Part shown: one piece after another, positions 10,817 to 22,613 of the stretch
Layout: every line of letters begins with the position of its first letter
Position numbering within the stretch: position 1 is the first letter of the stretch
NCBI GenBank assembly: GCA_940337035.1
Contig: OW679203.1
Coordinates: 31,381,495 to 31,445,494, forward strand
Direction of reading: 5' to 3'
DNA: 64,000 bases
Source: Agriotes lineatus
Lineage: Eukaryota; Arthropoda; Insecta; Coleoptera; Elateridae
Position numbers and translations under genes: made by a program
Notes under the pieces: model-generated
What the model saw: only the letters and a program-made list of their open reading frames with translations
The model's database searches: none
Told to the model about the DNA's origin: nothing

Positions 10817-11962
10817 TATATTATGAATACAACAAAACATATATTATTTCCTTATAGAAACTACCTTTAGTCTGCGGCGCATGCCGAATTTAAAGTTTCG
10901 TGCGTTAGTGTGAAGTGCGCGCAGACTCCCTGCCACGAATGCCACCATCGGGCGGAGAAGACGGAAAATCGATTTGTAAGGGTGTAGTTAAACGTAGCGT
11001 TTGGGCATATTCAGCAAGCCAGTAATACATCTTCTTTATTATAGATGAAATATACTTCTACTCGTAGTTTTAAAATAAAAAACACAACCAATCGGCATAA
11101 TAAGTAACTGTTTTTTGCGATAATACCCCTATTAAAAGTAATGAAAAGTTTGTTTACAAAACCGAAAATAGTAAACCGTTGAATACTTTTACCGGTTTAA
11201 CATGGCATGTAGTGCTTTATTATAAAGGTATGATGCGTGTTGGGCCTGCGTGTCTGCCTGTCTGCGTCTGTCACGTAATTGTTGCCGGTCGGGCGCAGTT
11301 TGTTCTCATTAGAAATCAGATTCCCTCTAGGAACACGGGTTCGTATCCCACCGAATGCGATTTTTCGCTTTCTTTGTGAATTAATGTAATTTGCATTACT
11401 AAGCGTTTTCTTTTACTATTTCAGTTTTATTAGAAACACAAACAAAATAATGGGAATTCGAATAAAAAACATGAAACGCAATTTTAACTAATAAGTTCAC
11501 ACGATTATGCTTAGTATCATATGAACACAAAGCATAAATAATAATACTTAAAGGTTTTTTTCGTACCTGTCACCTAATCTTAAAAGTTTAATTTATTGGT
11601 ATTTATTTTAGCTACAAGTTTTTCTTCCTTTTTTTGTTGCAAATTTTTAAATATACTGTTCAAATGAGATCATTTGTAAGAGGTCTCTCTATTGATATTA
11701 AGCCTGTGTGAGACACTCTGTCTTGACATATAATTGACTTTAGAAACTTCGTAATTTGTTATAATTTAGAAAATGATCGTTAGCATGGAATGTAATGTGT
11801 CGACCAGATTGGGAGCAAATTCCATGATTATAATTAGCATTATTTAGGGTGAAATCCTTAATATTACAAATTAATTTGTCCGTAAAATTGACCACTCCTT
11901 GATTTGTGTTTGTTTCATTAGGATGAAAGAAATATTATTTTTCCACTGCCATTTTGACCTTG
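10817..11962. other. No gene recognised; possible diverged BEL-type LTR relic
   Basis: At about 10876-10965 the text gcatgccgaattt...gtgcgcgcagactccctgcc resembles the 5' half of the neighbouring BEL LTR (gcatgctgaattc...gtgcgcagtagactcccgtgcc). It may be an old related LTR. The remainder is AT-rich. A minus-strand stretch near 11780-11900 is open for about 50 codons but matches no family I recognise. Confidence 0.35.
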
Positions 11963-12216
11963 TCAAAGGCTTGAGAGACGTCAATAAATACTGCTGAACA
12001 ATACCTTTTATCTTCAAAATCTTTTGTGATTTTGTCTACGATTCTGTGAATTTGTTCAATTGTGGCATGTTGTTTTCTGAAGCCGAATTGGTGATCAGGT
12101 ATTAGGTTGTTGGTGGAAGTATCGGTGTTATCCTTTTCAGTAGCATTTTTTCGAAGACCTTAGAAAGTATCGGCAGCAGACTAATTGGTCGGTAGGATGA
12201 TGCGACGCCTTTGGGT
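11963..12216 (-). mobile_element. Jockey LINE fragment, middle of reverse transcriptase
   Basis: On the minus strand this reads SSYRPISLLPILSKVFEKML, then PDHQFGFRKQHATIEQIH and CSAVFIDVSQAFDKV. These are the Jockey RT blocks between the fingers and the first palm aspartate (D of VFIDVSQAFD). At 12216 it abuts the LTR element. The reading frame continues exactly from the other side of that element at 18361 once the GGGT duplication is removed. At 11963 it stops just after AFDKV. Confidence 0.9.
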
Positions 12217-14089
12217 TGTTACGGTATTAAAAGGACTTTACGACACCCACCCAAGGTGAGCATCGCACCACGGAATCAGTCCTGAAAACCTGACACACTT
12301 GCCCTGAAATCGGTTCGAAATAGGCTAATAGGCCACGGCTGGAACGCTCAGGGAGTCGGGCGTGAGTCACACGATACGTTCTGGGCAAGCGCGTTGTGGC
12401 ATAATATATACAGGGTATGTCGAAATTATGAGGGCGCCACCAAGCCTGTCTTAACCCGGCTAACCGGGCCTGGACGGTTAGACGGGGGCGAAGCATGCAA
12501 AAATACTCCGCCAATAAGATTACTCAAGAGTTGCAAGGTCAAATAACAATTTCGGGATTGCCTTAAGCAAGGATTGTGATTAGGTGTCAATCCTACCACG
12601 ACTACGCAGCTGTCTCACTCACCTGCACGCTCACAGCTTCCTCGTTCCGTCGTACAATAATCCGTACAATAAAGGGGCGTCTATCTGTAACAGAACATGC
12701 ACAAGCCGAAACAAACAATAGTTCCCTTAACTAACCAATCATATATTTCACTTCGGGTTACAATGGGGAAGCAGAATGCGTCGCCCTGTATCTAACCTTA
12801 ATCTATAATTAAGGGCACCAGCTGGCACGCGCGCTCTAAACTTAACGACAGATGTTGAACATTAGTGAACAGCAATAATAGGTAGTAACGAGTAGGTACA
12901 AAGATACACGTTGCCTTATGCAAGGGCAGCGACGATTTACATTAGCCTTCACGGCATGAACAGTCTGCAAGTCTGAATGAATACAATAGCGTAGTAATGA
13001 GTAGGTACAAAGATACACGTTGCCTTATGCAAGGGCAGCGACGATTTACATTAGCCTTCACGGCATGAACAGTCTGCAAGTCTGAATGAATACACTAGCG
13101 TAGTAATGAGTAGTAATGAGTAACACTCGCGTTCACAGCGGTAATCAGGTTAAAGGCACATACCTTAATGCGTAGGCGGCGAGGGAGCCTGGTACAGTTG
13201 AGTTGCGACGAGCTGCAATCGTAGGTGGCAGGTACCTTCGGTGTTACCACGGCGAAAGGGGGTGAATGCATAACCGCCTCAATGGCGACGGGAGACGCGT
13301 CAGGACGCGTACAACGGGACGACGAAAAGAATGGGGGCCTCACTCGTTCTGCTGAACCAAATCCTCGTAGGTCGAGATGAAGGGGGCACGACCCCTCACT
13401 AACAGTAGCAGGAACTGGGCTCCAAAAACACCCACGTTACGCCGAAGACCACTCGACAAATTCCGACTCACAACCACCACACAAGCGCTCTCTGCAATGG
13501 GCTCCGGACGACTCCCACTTAAGGCGAAACAGTCTATCACAAGATTGCTGAAGCAGCACTTGACGGGAAAAAGGGCTGACGCCCCCGCCAAGGGCGGAAG
13601 CGTCGCACGAACTCACACACACTATCCGACCTCTTACTTGTTTGACGGCTCTCCGCTGAATGCCACGAGGGAAGCGTTAGCAAAAGGTCACCTTCGCCGC
13701 GTCCCCCACGTGACTAAACCACAGCGAATCGCAAGGCGATGAAATGAAACCAACCAATCCGGGCCACGCTGGTATCACGCCGCCACAGCGTGCTAAATGA
13801 AACAAACCAATGCGGGCCACGCTGGTATCACGCCGCCACAGCGTGCTATTCAGAATTCAGAAAAACGCCATCAGAGGAGAGCTCCAACCGACGAAAAATA
13901 CTGCTTTTGGGGCTAAATATGTGCGAAATCGTGATTCTGGAATTAGGCGATGGAGCCAAATAAAGAGCTAAAAGGGCTTAGCATACGGGCACGCTGCTCT
14001 AAGCTTAGGCGGCTATTCAAAATACCAAAATGACCTAACTAACGGCGTGAAATGCAATTAAGCATCTGAAACAGCAAAATGACTTAACA
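12217..14089 (-). repeat. 3' LTR of the LARD-like element (element reads right to left)
   Basis: 1873 bp. It contains a 109-bp direct duplication (second copy begins near 13001) with core gatacacgttgccttatgca. It also has a ~54-bp duplication at about 13742-13848, each unit carrying the inverted pair CACGCTG...CAGCGTG. Open frames up to about 120 codons on both strands match no known protein and are unlikely to be genes. Confidence 0.93.
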
Positions 14090-16487
14090 CTCCCCTTACT
14101 TGAAAGAGAGTTCCCCGAAGTCTCTTATAAAACAACGAGGCATTTTGCGACGACGTAACGAGAACTCAAACGAAAACGCAACAACGAAAAACGAACGAAA
14201 CAAAACACAAAAAAAAACATTCGATACGATAGAGTGCGCCCCCAAAGGGATTACGCACACTGGCCACCAGATAGGGTGCAAAGGTGGGAAGAGAGAAGAG
14301 GAAGAAGAAAGACTGGATACGCCAGTAGAAAATACGTAAATTTTGTCGAAATCGGGTACAAAATATGGGTCTAAATGGGGTACAAATAAGTCTTACACCT
14401 GTGGACACTTCCGACCAACCGTTCCAAAAGAACACAGGGAGGGGGGGGGGTATAGAAATGGAAGTCCAAAGTCCCACCCAAGGGTTACCTGAAGAGGGCA
14501 CGCTGCGCGTCACGAGATCGGCGCATTGTGTGGATCCCACAACTGGTATGAGTACCCAAGAGAAGAGGATGAACCACCAAAAAAAAGAAAGGGAAATGGT
14601 TGTGACAGAAACTGTCAAAAATAGTCATAATCAGGAATAGGAAAAACTCAGTCCACCGAAATCCTCAATCGATGCCGATGCCGGAGCCAAGTCGACTATT
14701 AAACCGCAAAGCGCGAGCTCGAAAATGACTCCAACACCGAACACCAAAAGAAAATCACGAAGAACCAAGTCTCCAAGGGTGTAGGCGTTCGATGACGCAT
14801 GCCCAATAAATCCTTTTCAGAACTCCATGCGGCCCAAAGGGACTACCTTACGACGACAGGGTCCGCACGAAACAAAATGACCAGAAACACGCTCTCTTTA
14901 TGTAATCCCACATAGGTGGTTGGAAATGGCGACGGCCAACGGTACGGTAAAAGAGCGCTAGGCCACGAAAACAACAGGGCATCACTACAAAAAAAGTCAA
15001 AAATCTTTAAATACTTAATACTTGAATACCAACAGAACCTCGCGCGAACAGCATGCGCATTACTGCCACACACAAAGCTCAGAAGCTCCAACAAAACTGT
15101 TCACAAAGAACACGATACTTGACAACATGACGTCATCAGACAAAAAGGGTACGATAAATGACAACAAAACGTCAACAAATACGAATCATTCCGACCAGCG
15201 GCAAAAGCTCGTTAAATGCTAACGGTAAGTGTGCAAAACACTACTATGACTGTTAGGGGCGTCCACGAAGAAGTCGGTAAACAAAGTTGGGCGGTACATG
15301 ATAATAATGAAAATGAAATAAGAGTCCAACGAAAATAACTACGTCTAACCAACTAAGAAGATGGCCTGAGGGACGTAATAACCGCACGAGCGAATCTCCC
15401 CAAGCACACCAACAACAATCCACAACTGATCAACAAACCAAAACGCAGTGATGAAGCTGAAAATGAATTCCAACCTGCTCACCAAAAATCAACTCGGTAC
15501 AACACCAAACGATAGAGAAAAAAAACGTCAAAATCGGTAATCATCAACGTCAAAATCGATAAACCTTGCTAACGTGAACGTCCAAATCGGTACAACAAAA
15601 GTGTCAACTTAGCCCAAGGCTAAACAATGTAAGCGACAGGGAATCGAAACTCCCAACTAAGCCTTCGAAAAGACTTAAAAAAACAAGGTCGGTACCTTCA
15701 CTCAACAACATCTGGTACTAAATCCGACTAATACGGGATAAAAATCTGCACTGAATGCAACGAAACATCTCGGTAGTATGAACTGGCTAAGAAAAACAAG
15801 AAATGGCGGTAAAAATGACGGAAAAGATACTCAAAATATGAAAAGACATGGAAAAACACAAAAAGGAAACTCACAAAGGCGATAAACAACAAGAAAACAC
15901 AAAACTACAAATAGAAAATAAGAAAAGACAAGAAAAAACATATAGAAAACAAGAAAAGAAACGTAAAGACAAATGACAACTAAGAAAAAACATATACACG
16001 GTCAAGAAAACTAATGAAAATAAAGTAAGAACAGGAAAAGACAAGAAAGGACATATAGAAAACAGAAGAAAACAAGAAAAGACAAATAGAGAACAAGAAA
16101 AGAAGCTCGATAAAATATTCTACTAAGAAAAAAAAACGGTTTACCAGTCCATACCACTTCGAAATGACGAAAAAAAACCATTTGTGACAACAATATAAAT
16201 GATAACAGACAACAATGAACATCAACGTCCCACGTTGTCGCGCCAAAATTAAGACACACAGCGCAAAAAAAGAAAACCCCAAAATGAGGTCGAGCGTTGT
16301 CGTGCACCAATAGGCTCCAAACGTTGGAATAGCCAAAATCAAGGCACAACGGGTGGCTTGACGACAGGACCAAACAGACAAAACCCCACGTTAGGGAACC
16401 AAAATTAAGACGTACAACGAAGGGGCTTGACGAGAAGACGAATATCGGAAAAGAACAGGCCCACACGTTGGGAAGCCAAAATTAGCC
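14090..16487 (-). other. Interior of the LARD-like element, non-coding
   Basis: 2398 bp without a recognisable protein domain. Next to the left LTR the minus strand reads aagtaaggggag immediately before TGTTAAG, which fits a polypurine tract. From about 15840 to 16140 the plus strand is a degenerate A-rich simple repeat built from AAGAAAAGACAA-like units. Near the right LTR lie several primer-binding-like motifs. Chance open frames of up to about 150 codons occur but have low-complexity translations. Confidence 0.75.
16229..16485 (-). promoter_or_regulatory. Array of degenerate primer-binding sites (tRNA-Lys type)
   Basis: On the minus strand, four motifs of the form AATTTTGGC..CCAACGTGG begin near 16485, 16406, 16340 and 16250. 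They are spaced about 70-85 bp apart in a decayed tandem repeat. The copy at 16229-16250 reads TTGGCGCGACAACGTGGG. The copy nearest the LTR reads TGGCTTCCCAACGTGTGGG and starts about nine bases from the LTR end. The expected primer-binding site for tRNA-Lys(1,2), from memory, is TGGCGCCCAACGTGGGGC. Confidence 0.6.
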
Positions 16488-18360
16488 TGTTACGGTATTA
16501 AAAGGACTTTACGACACCCACCCAAGGTGAGCATCGCACCACGGAATCAGTCCTGAAAACCTGACACACTTGCCCTGAAATCGGTTCGAAATAGGCTAAT
16601 AGGCCACGGCTGGAACGCTCAGGGAGTCGGGCGTGAGTCACACGATACGTTCTGGGCAAGCGCGTTGTGGCATAATATATACAGGGTATGTCGAAATTAT
16701 GAGGGCGCCACCAAGCCTGTCTTAACCCGGCTAACCGGGCCTGGACGGTTAGACGGGGGCGAAGCATGCAAAAATACTCCGCCAATAAGATTACTCAAGA
16801 GTTGCAAGGTCAAATAACAATTTCGGGATTGCCTTAAGCAAGGATTGTGATTAGGTGTCAATCCTACCACGACTACGCAGCTGTCTCACTCACCTGCACG
16901 CTCACAGCTTCCTCGTTCCGTCGTACAATAATCCGTACAATAAAGGGGCGTCTATCTGTAACAGAACATGCACAAGCCGAAACAAACAATAGTTCCCTTA
17001 ACTAACCAATCATATATTTCACTTCGGGTTACAATGGGGAAGCAGAATGCGTCGCCCTGTATCTAACCTTAATCTATAATTAAGGGCACCAGCTGGCACG
17101 CGCGCTCTAAACTTAACGACAGATGTTGAACATTAGTGAACAGCAATAATAGGTAGTAACGAGTAGGTACAAAGATACACGTTGCCTTATGCAAGGGCAG
17201 CGACGATTTACATTAGCCTTCACGGCATGAACAGTCTGCAAGTCTGAATGAATACACTAGCGTAGTAATGAGTAGGTACAAAGATACACGTTGCCTTATG
17301 CAAGGGCAGCGACGATTTACATTAGCCTTCACGGCATGAACAGTCTGCAAGTCTGAATGAATACACTAGCGTAGTAATGAGTAGTAATGAGTAACACTCG
17401 CGTTCACAGCGGTAATCAGGTTAAAGGCACATACCTTAATGCGTAGGCGGCGAGGGAGCCTGGTACAGTTGAGTTGCGACGAGCTGCAATCGTAGGTGGC
17501 AGGTACCTTCGGTGTTACCACGGCGAAAGGGGGTGAATGCATAACCGCCTCAATGGCGACGGGAGACGCGTCAGGACGCGTACAACGGGACGACGAAAAG
17601 AATGGGGGCCTCACTCGTTCAGCTGAACCAAATCCTCGTAGGTCGAGATGAAGGGGGCACGACCCCTCACTAACAGTAGCAGGAACTGGGCTCCAAAAAC
17701 ACCCACGTTACGCCGAAGACCACTCGACAAATTCCGACTCACAACCACCACACAAGCGCTCTCTGCAATGGGCTCCGGACGACTCCCACTTAAGGCGAAA
17801 CAGTCTATCACAAGATTGCTGAAGCAGCACTTGACGGGAAAAAGGGCTGACGCCCCCGCCAAGGGCGGAAGAGTCGCACGAACTCACACACACTATCCGA
17901 CCTCTTACTTGTTTGACGGCTCTCGGCTGAATGCCACGAGGGAAGCGTTAGCAAAAGGTCACCTTCGCCGCGTCCCCCACGTGACTAAACCACAGCGAAT
18001 CGCAAGGCGATGAAATGAAACCAACCAATCCGGGCCACGCTGGTATCACGCCGCCACAGCGTGCTAAATGAAACAAACCAATGCGGGCCACGCTGGTATC
18101 ACGCCGCCACAGCGTGCTATTCAGAATTCAGAAAAACGCCATCAGAGGAGAGCTCCAACCGACGAAAAATACTGCTTTTGGGGCTAAATATGTGCGAAAT
18201 CGTGATTCTGGAATTAGGCGATGGAGCCAAATAAAGAGCTAAAAGGGCTTAGCATACGGGCACGCTGCTCTAAGCTTAGGCGGCTATTCAAAATACCAAA
18301 ATGACCTAACTAACGGCGTGAAATGCAATTAAGCATCTGAAACAGCAAAATGACTTAACA
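16488..18360 (-). repeat. 5' LTR of the LARD-like element
   Basis: 1873 bp, about 99.8% identical by eye to the copy at 12217-14089. Differences noticed lie near 17257, 17621, 17871 and 17927. It is followed by the target duplication GGGT. Confidence 0.93.
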
Positions 18361-19812
18361 GGGTTTGCCCGGTTTAGGGATTAGAATGATTGTACCAACT
18401 TTCCATTGTGGTGGGAAGTATCGCAGTTTTGCATTGCATTAAACAGATAGGTTAGAAATCCAAAGCCCTTGTCCGGGAGTGCCTGTAAAACCTTACCAGT
18501 GATTAAATCGTACCCTGGTGCTTTATGTGGATTCAAGTTTGTGGTAATCTCTAATTTGGTCTCAGCTATAGTGAACTGCTTTACTGGAAGGCACATCTGG
18601 AAAGGTGATTCTAAGTACTGTTGGATTTCTTCTTCTTCTTCATTGGATATTACAGACTCAAAAGGAGTAAAGACTTTCATTAAGTGGTTTACGAAGACTA
18701 TCGCCTTTTGGTCGCTACGAGCCCAATTTCCATTGTCCGAACGAATTGGTGATTTATGCTGTTGTGGTTGCTTTAGCCTTCTAGTTGCTCTCCAGAGCGA
18801 ATATTCCGTTGCTTCCGTGGGTGACAGATGTTTCAAGTAGTTTTCCACTGAATTGTTTCTAATATTAGTAAATAATTGTTTGAGGGCTGCTGCTGCTTGG
18901 TTTAACCTGCGTTTATCAGCTGGGTGCCTTGTCGTTTGCCATTGTCTACGGAGTCTACAATTTTTTGTTTTACGACTACTGGGCAAGCACTGTTTGCTAT
19001 GTGCTGGGTTCTGATTGGGGTAGCCTGCCAGGCGGCTTGCTGAGCGACGTTGTTGAATTGTTCTACTGCTAAAGTCAACTTTTCCTCCGTTTTTAACGAA
19101 ATGTCTAGGGATAGCGAACCTTCTATTATATCTTTAAATAGATTCCAGTTGGTAGGTTTAGTGCTCAGGGTAGGTGCTTTCTCGATAATTAACACTTGCG
19201 ATTCTAGCGTGATTAGAATCGGCGAATGGTCGGCTGATAAGTCAAGGCAGGATTCTACTTTTAGATACCTACTTAGTTGATATTGATACCTTTAACTACA
19301 CAGAAGTCGAGTAAGTCTGGCAGTTTATTGGAGTCCGATGGCCAGTACGTTGGCTCACCAATAGACATATGCTGCAACCCTTTGTTATTTATTGCTTTAA
19401 GCAGCTCCCTTTCTTTGGTCGTTGTTAACCTCGTTCCCCATTGCACATGTTTGGCATTGCAGTCACCGGCTGATATAAATCTGACGCCCAAAGTTTGAAA
19501 GTAATGTTCATAATGTTCCTGCTTATTATTGTGACGCGGCGGGCAGTATGCTGCAGAGATTACTAAGGGCCCTCTCCTGTCTTCTTCCATTATCGTTGTA
19601 GCTTGAATGTGGTCTTTTTTATATTCCTCAAGTCCATAATGCTTGATGGAATTTTTAACGATTAGAGCTGTACCTGCATGAGCTCCGTTATCCGGGTGTA
19701 GTGTTACGTATACCATGTACCCTGATATTCTTATATAGCTTCTGGTTGTAAAATGAGCTTCCGATATTAGCATGATGTCGATATGTTGGTTTGTGAGAAA
19801 AGATATCAATTC
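18361..19812 (-). pseudogene. Jockey LINE ORF2, endonuclease and N-terminal RT
   Basis: The minus strand from 19809 encodes an endonuclease domain with MLISEAHFT, SAAYCPPRHNN, FISAGDCNAKHVQWG and KLPDLLDFCVVKG. These correspond to the conserved E, D/N and D blocks of the exonuclease-endonuclease-phosphatase fold. A linker (19195-18902) and the pre-RT region (18986-18381: NPHKAPGYDLITGKVL) follow. Frameshifts near 19270, 18950 and 18430 break the frame. After the last one the frame runs into the PKPGKP motif at the edge of the LARD-like insertion and continues at 12216. Confidence 0.9.
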
Positions 19813-19865
19813 ATCTCTATGGTGTAACAGCTAGTTGGCCTTCCTCAGTGCTAATCAGCTCGCGT

Positions 19866-21000
19866 ATATCATCTGACTGTTTGTTGGGTGTTGTTGCAAT
19901 GATGTCGTAAAGCTTGAGCATGGGTAAGATTTGGTTGTACTTGTCGCGCTACATACTGGGTTGGTCCAGGCTGTTTATTTCTGAGAGGGGGGAACATTTT
20001 TTGTTGCAATTCTTTGTAAACGGAACAGTCTCTGTAATTAGCCGGGTAATCTCCATTGCAATTGACACATTTTACGTCTTTACTTCGTTCTTTACATGGG
20101 CAGGCAAAAGTTAGGTGATTGCCAGCGCATTTGACACATCTAGGGCTTCTACTACAGAAATTTTTTGTGTGTCCAAACCTCTGGCAAATAGCGCACTGGG
20201 GGCTTGTCATTTTGGATGGGGTGGTTCAATGGTAACTACCGAGTGGGCGAGTCTAGTAATGTCATATACACTTTTATTGTTTTCAGCAGGTTTGAGTTCA
20301 ATGAAGAAGAGTGGTAATTCCTTTTTTGTAATTCTTTGTTTGGCATTCCATATGTTAGTGACTTGATGGCCATGTGTCTTGAGCTCTTCCTTCAGTTCAT
20401 CTACGTTGGTGGTCGGGTGGATATTTCTAATTACTGCTCTGAAAGATCTCTCCTGCTTTGTTTGATAAGTATGAAATTCCGTATTTTTAGCTGCTAATGC
20501 TTTAGTTATTACTGAGTATTTATCTGAGGTTTTCAGTAAAATGTTTACTTCGTCATTGTGCAGGACTTTTAGTTCGTATTCATTTTTCGCTAATGATTCG
20601 AGCAGTGTAATTAGGGGTTCAATTATTTGTACTCCAGCTACGAAGATCGGTGGGGGTTTGGGATCCGTTTATGGGTCATCTTTATTTTGCTCCGCTTCAG
20701 TGTTTCCTTCGTTTAATAATTCATATCGATTGGAAGGGTTCAGCCAATAGTCCGCTTGTTTTGGGAGCTTATTCTGTTGTGGGGTTTTATCATTGGCATC
20801 CTTAAGGGTGCGTTTTTTATTTTCGACTATTTTCCATTCCGGGTCACGGATTGCATGTAGTGGTTGAGATTTTTGATAGATAGCGTTGCTTTGACAAGAT
20901 AAATTTGAAGGTGGAAAATTATTTGATGGCTGCACGATATCATTTATAGAAAACGAGGTGAATGAATTGTTTACAGGCTGTTGCTGCATGTGCTGATAAC
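19866..21000 (-). pseudogene. Jockey LINE ORF1, gag-like with CCHC zinc knuckles
   Basis: The N-terminal part (20989-20669) is polar and Gln/Asn-rich. The C-terminal part (20210-19869) has three zinc knuckles: CAICQRFGHTKNFC, CVKCAGNHLTFAC and CVNCNGDYPANYRDC. This is the nucleic-acid-binding end of Jockey ORF1. The middle (about 20211-20668) has lost its continuous frame, so it is a pseudogene. The promoter-bearing 5' UTR probably lies just above 21000, but I cannot fix the exact 5' end. Confidence 0.87.
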
Positions 21001-21754
21001 CATGCGGTGCATATTGAGGTTTCTTAATTTTGGTCTATTTGCATAGGGCAAAACTGTTGATTTGTATTTATCGTTGCATTAGAGAGGTAATAAAAGGCCA
21101 TAATGGCCTTATAATTAACGGTGTACACTTACTGTGCAGTTAATTGAAGAAATTTAGTTGAGTAGCTTAAGAATTTACTTCTTGACCCTAAGGTCGCACT
21201 TGTCTTATCGTTCGATGCCAGCCGCACACACACGGGTGTTTATGCTTCAAAAATCAAACGTGAACTGTATTTCTGAAGGCACTGTATTAGTATTCGAATC
21301 CAATCAAAACGTATTTTATAACACCAGAGACCACATATCAACTATAGATTAAGTGATAATCAATTGAGTATTTCTAAGTGACGTCACAAGCTCCGCCCTA
21401 ACAGCTGATCGTGGATAAGCATCTTTAACTTTCTTATGGAAGCTTTCCATAAATTATAATTTTATAAGTGTTGTGTCCATGGTACTGAGTTTATTTAATA
21501 CAGCAGTGTAGTTTATGCGTTGTTTATTAATTGTATAAACAGATAAAGGCAGCACTCGATTTGTATTACGACTTTTGATGGTGATGTGAGTATGAATGAC
21601 CACCGACAAATGGTTAATGATATTTTGGGTTAAATATTCTTTTCAGTTGAAAATTTTAAAAAGTTGCGGACTTGTAAAATAGTTTAATGAAAGGAGCTCT
21701 AGTTTAATTCAAAAGTTGGTTAAGTAACATATTTGACAGTGAATAAAGAACATA
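21001..21754. other. Probable Jockey 5' UTR and intergenic DNA
   Basis: No gene recognised. The first 100-350 bp may belong to the Jockey leader. Confidence 0.3.
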
Positions 21755-22012
21755 ATCTTGAAACCAACAAAAATACCAAAATGTTGTGCTGTGTTTGGGT
21801 GTTCAAATAAAAGTAACCGAGAGACGGAAAAGAAATATTTTGGATTTTCTGGTGTGCGAGATAGAAGAGGTCGAGAGATTCCTGAGGGCATAAGTTTGTT
21901 CAGACCACTTTTTAACAGAGGTAATGCATTTCCATTATCAAAACATCTCTATTGATTAAATGGAATTAATTTTGAATTCCCAGAAAGACCAGCTACATCT
22001 AGTGATTTAATT
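21755..22012 (+). pseudogene. THAP-domain relic
   Basis: The frame reads IPKCCAVFGCSNKSNRETEK, KYFGF and RRGREI, as at the start of THAP zinc fingers (CxVxGCxNxS). After a gap it continues SKH, then FEFPERPATSSDLISPDYV, which parallels the C-terminal THAP block (CSxHF...RPA...DxxNPDYVPS). The cysteine expected before SKH is a leucine, and a stop precedes LNGINFEF. THAP domains occur in host regulators and in P-element transposases, so this could be either kind of remnant. A possible 5' splice site (AG|GTAATG) lies at 21920. Confidence 0.5.
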
Positions 22013-22496
22013 AGTCCAGACTACGTTTTTATTTACATTCATTTAAAAATTAAATGAAAAATACTTGTTCCTTCCAGATAGTAACACTCACAGAAGGTAA
22101 TTACTGCTCACCAATGAATCACTATAGCCTGAAATAACTTAATTGCTTATAAACTAAACTACACTTATAACGTCTAAAAAATTATCGCTTTTACCTAAAA
22201 AAATAGAAAAATCACCACAAGCCGCCTAACAAACCATACAAAGGTTGTTGGGCGGAACTATGACGTCACTGTGATGTACTTGGAAAAGGCCAATACATCT
22301 TTCCATCCTTTACAAATACTAACTATGCCAAGCCTTACAGTCCATCTTTTTATCAACATGACTCAAAGCAGGGTCTGACTTCTAATATTTTTTACAGTGC
22401 ACTAACCATGAAAATACCACTAATGTCACTTTGACAGCTGGTGGACATTGCAAAATTAACTAAGCTTTACCGTTTTTTTTTACATTATAGTAATTT

Positions 22497-22613
22497 ACGA
22501 TAGAAGTGCGTAAAGCTAGTCTTTAGTCACGAGTTGAATAGAGTTAAAACGCGAGTGAGCAAACGTTTTAAGCCCCGCGAGTGACTAAAGATGCTTTACG
22601 CATGTGTATCGTA
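22497..22613. repeat. Long imperfect palindrome
   Basis: The left arm acgatagaagtgcgtaaagc...ctttagtcacgag is matched by the right arm cgcgagtgactaaagatgctttacgca...tatcgt, with about 35 bp per arm and smaller nested inverted pairs (gttaaaacgcgag / acgttttaag) in the loop. No coding content. Confidence 0.65.

Larger units (their letters stand above)
12217..18360 (-). mobile_element. Large non-autonomous LTR retrotransposon (LARD-like) inside a Jockey LINE
   Basis: 6144 bp with two 1873-bp LTRs (12217-14089 and 16488-18360) offset by exactly 4271 bp. I see four substitutions between them and no indels. LTR ends are TGTTACGG...TTAACA. The target duplication is GGGT (12213-12216 and 18361-18364). 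Removing the element restores the Jockey RT reading frame. Primer-binding-like motifs lie next to the right LTR in the minus orientation, and a purine-rich tract lies next to the left LTR. The element therefore reads right to left. The 2398-bp interior encodes no gag, protease, RT or integrase. It is a recent insertion that must depend on another element's enzymes. Confidence 0.93.

Noticed and set aside
11179..11379. 66-codon plus-strand frame
   Set aside because: No motif and no supporting signals; it is consistent with chance.
12227..14640. Several open frames of 60-150 codons on both strands of the LARD-like element
   Set aside because: They overlap each other, translate to low-complexity or random-looking peptides and lack any gag/pol motif.
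15840..16140. Regularly spaced A-rich repeats considered as a CRISPR-like array
   Set aside because: Units are degenerate, of variable length and without unique spacers; this is simple-sequence DNA inside an LTR element of an animal genome.
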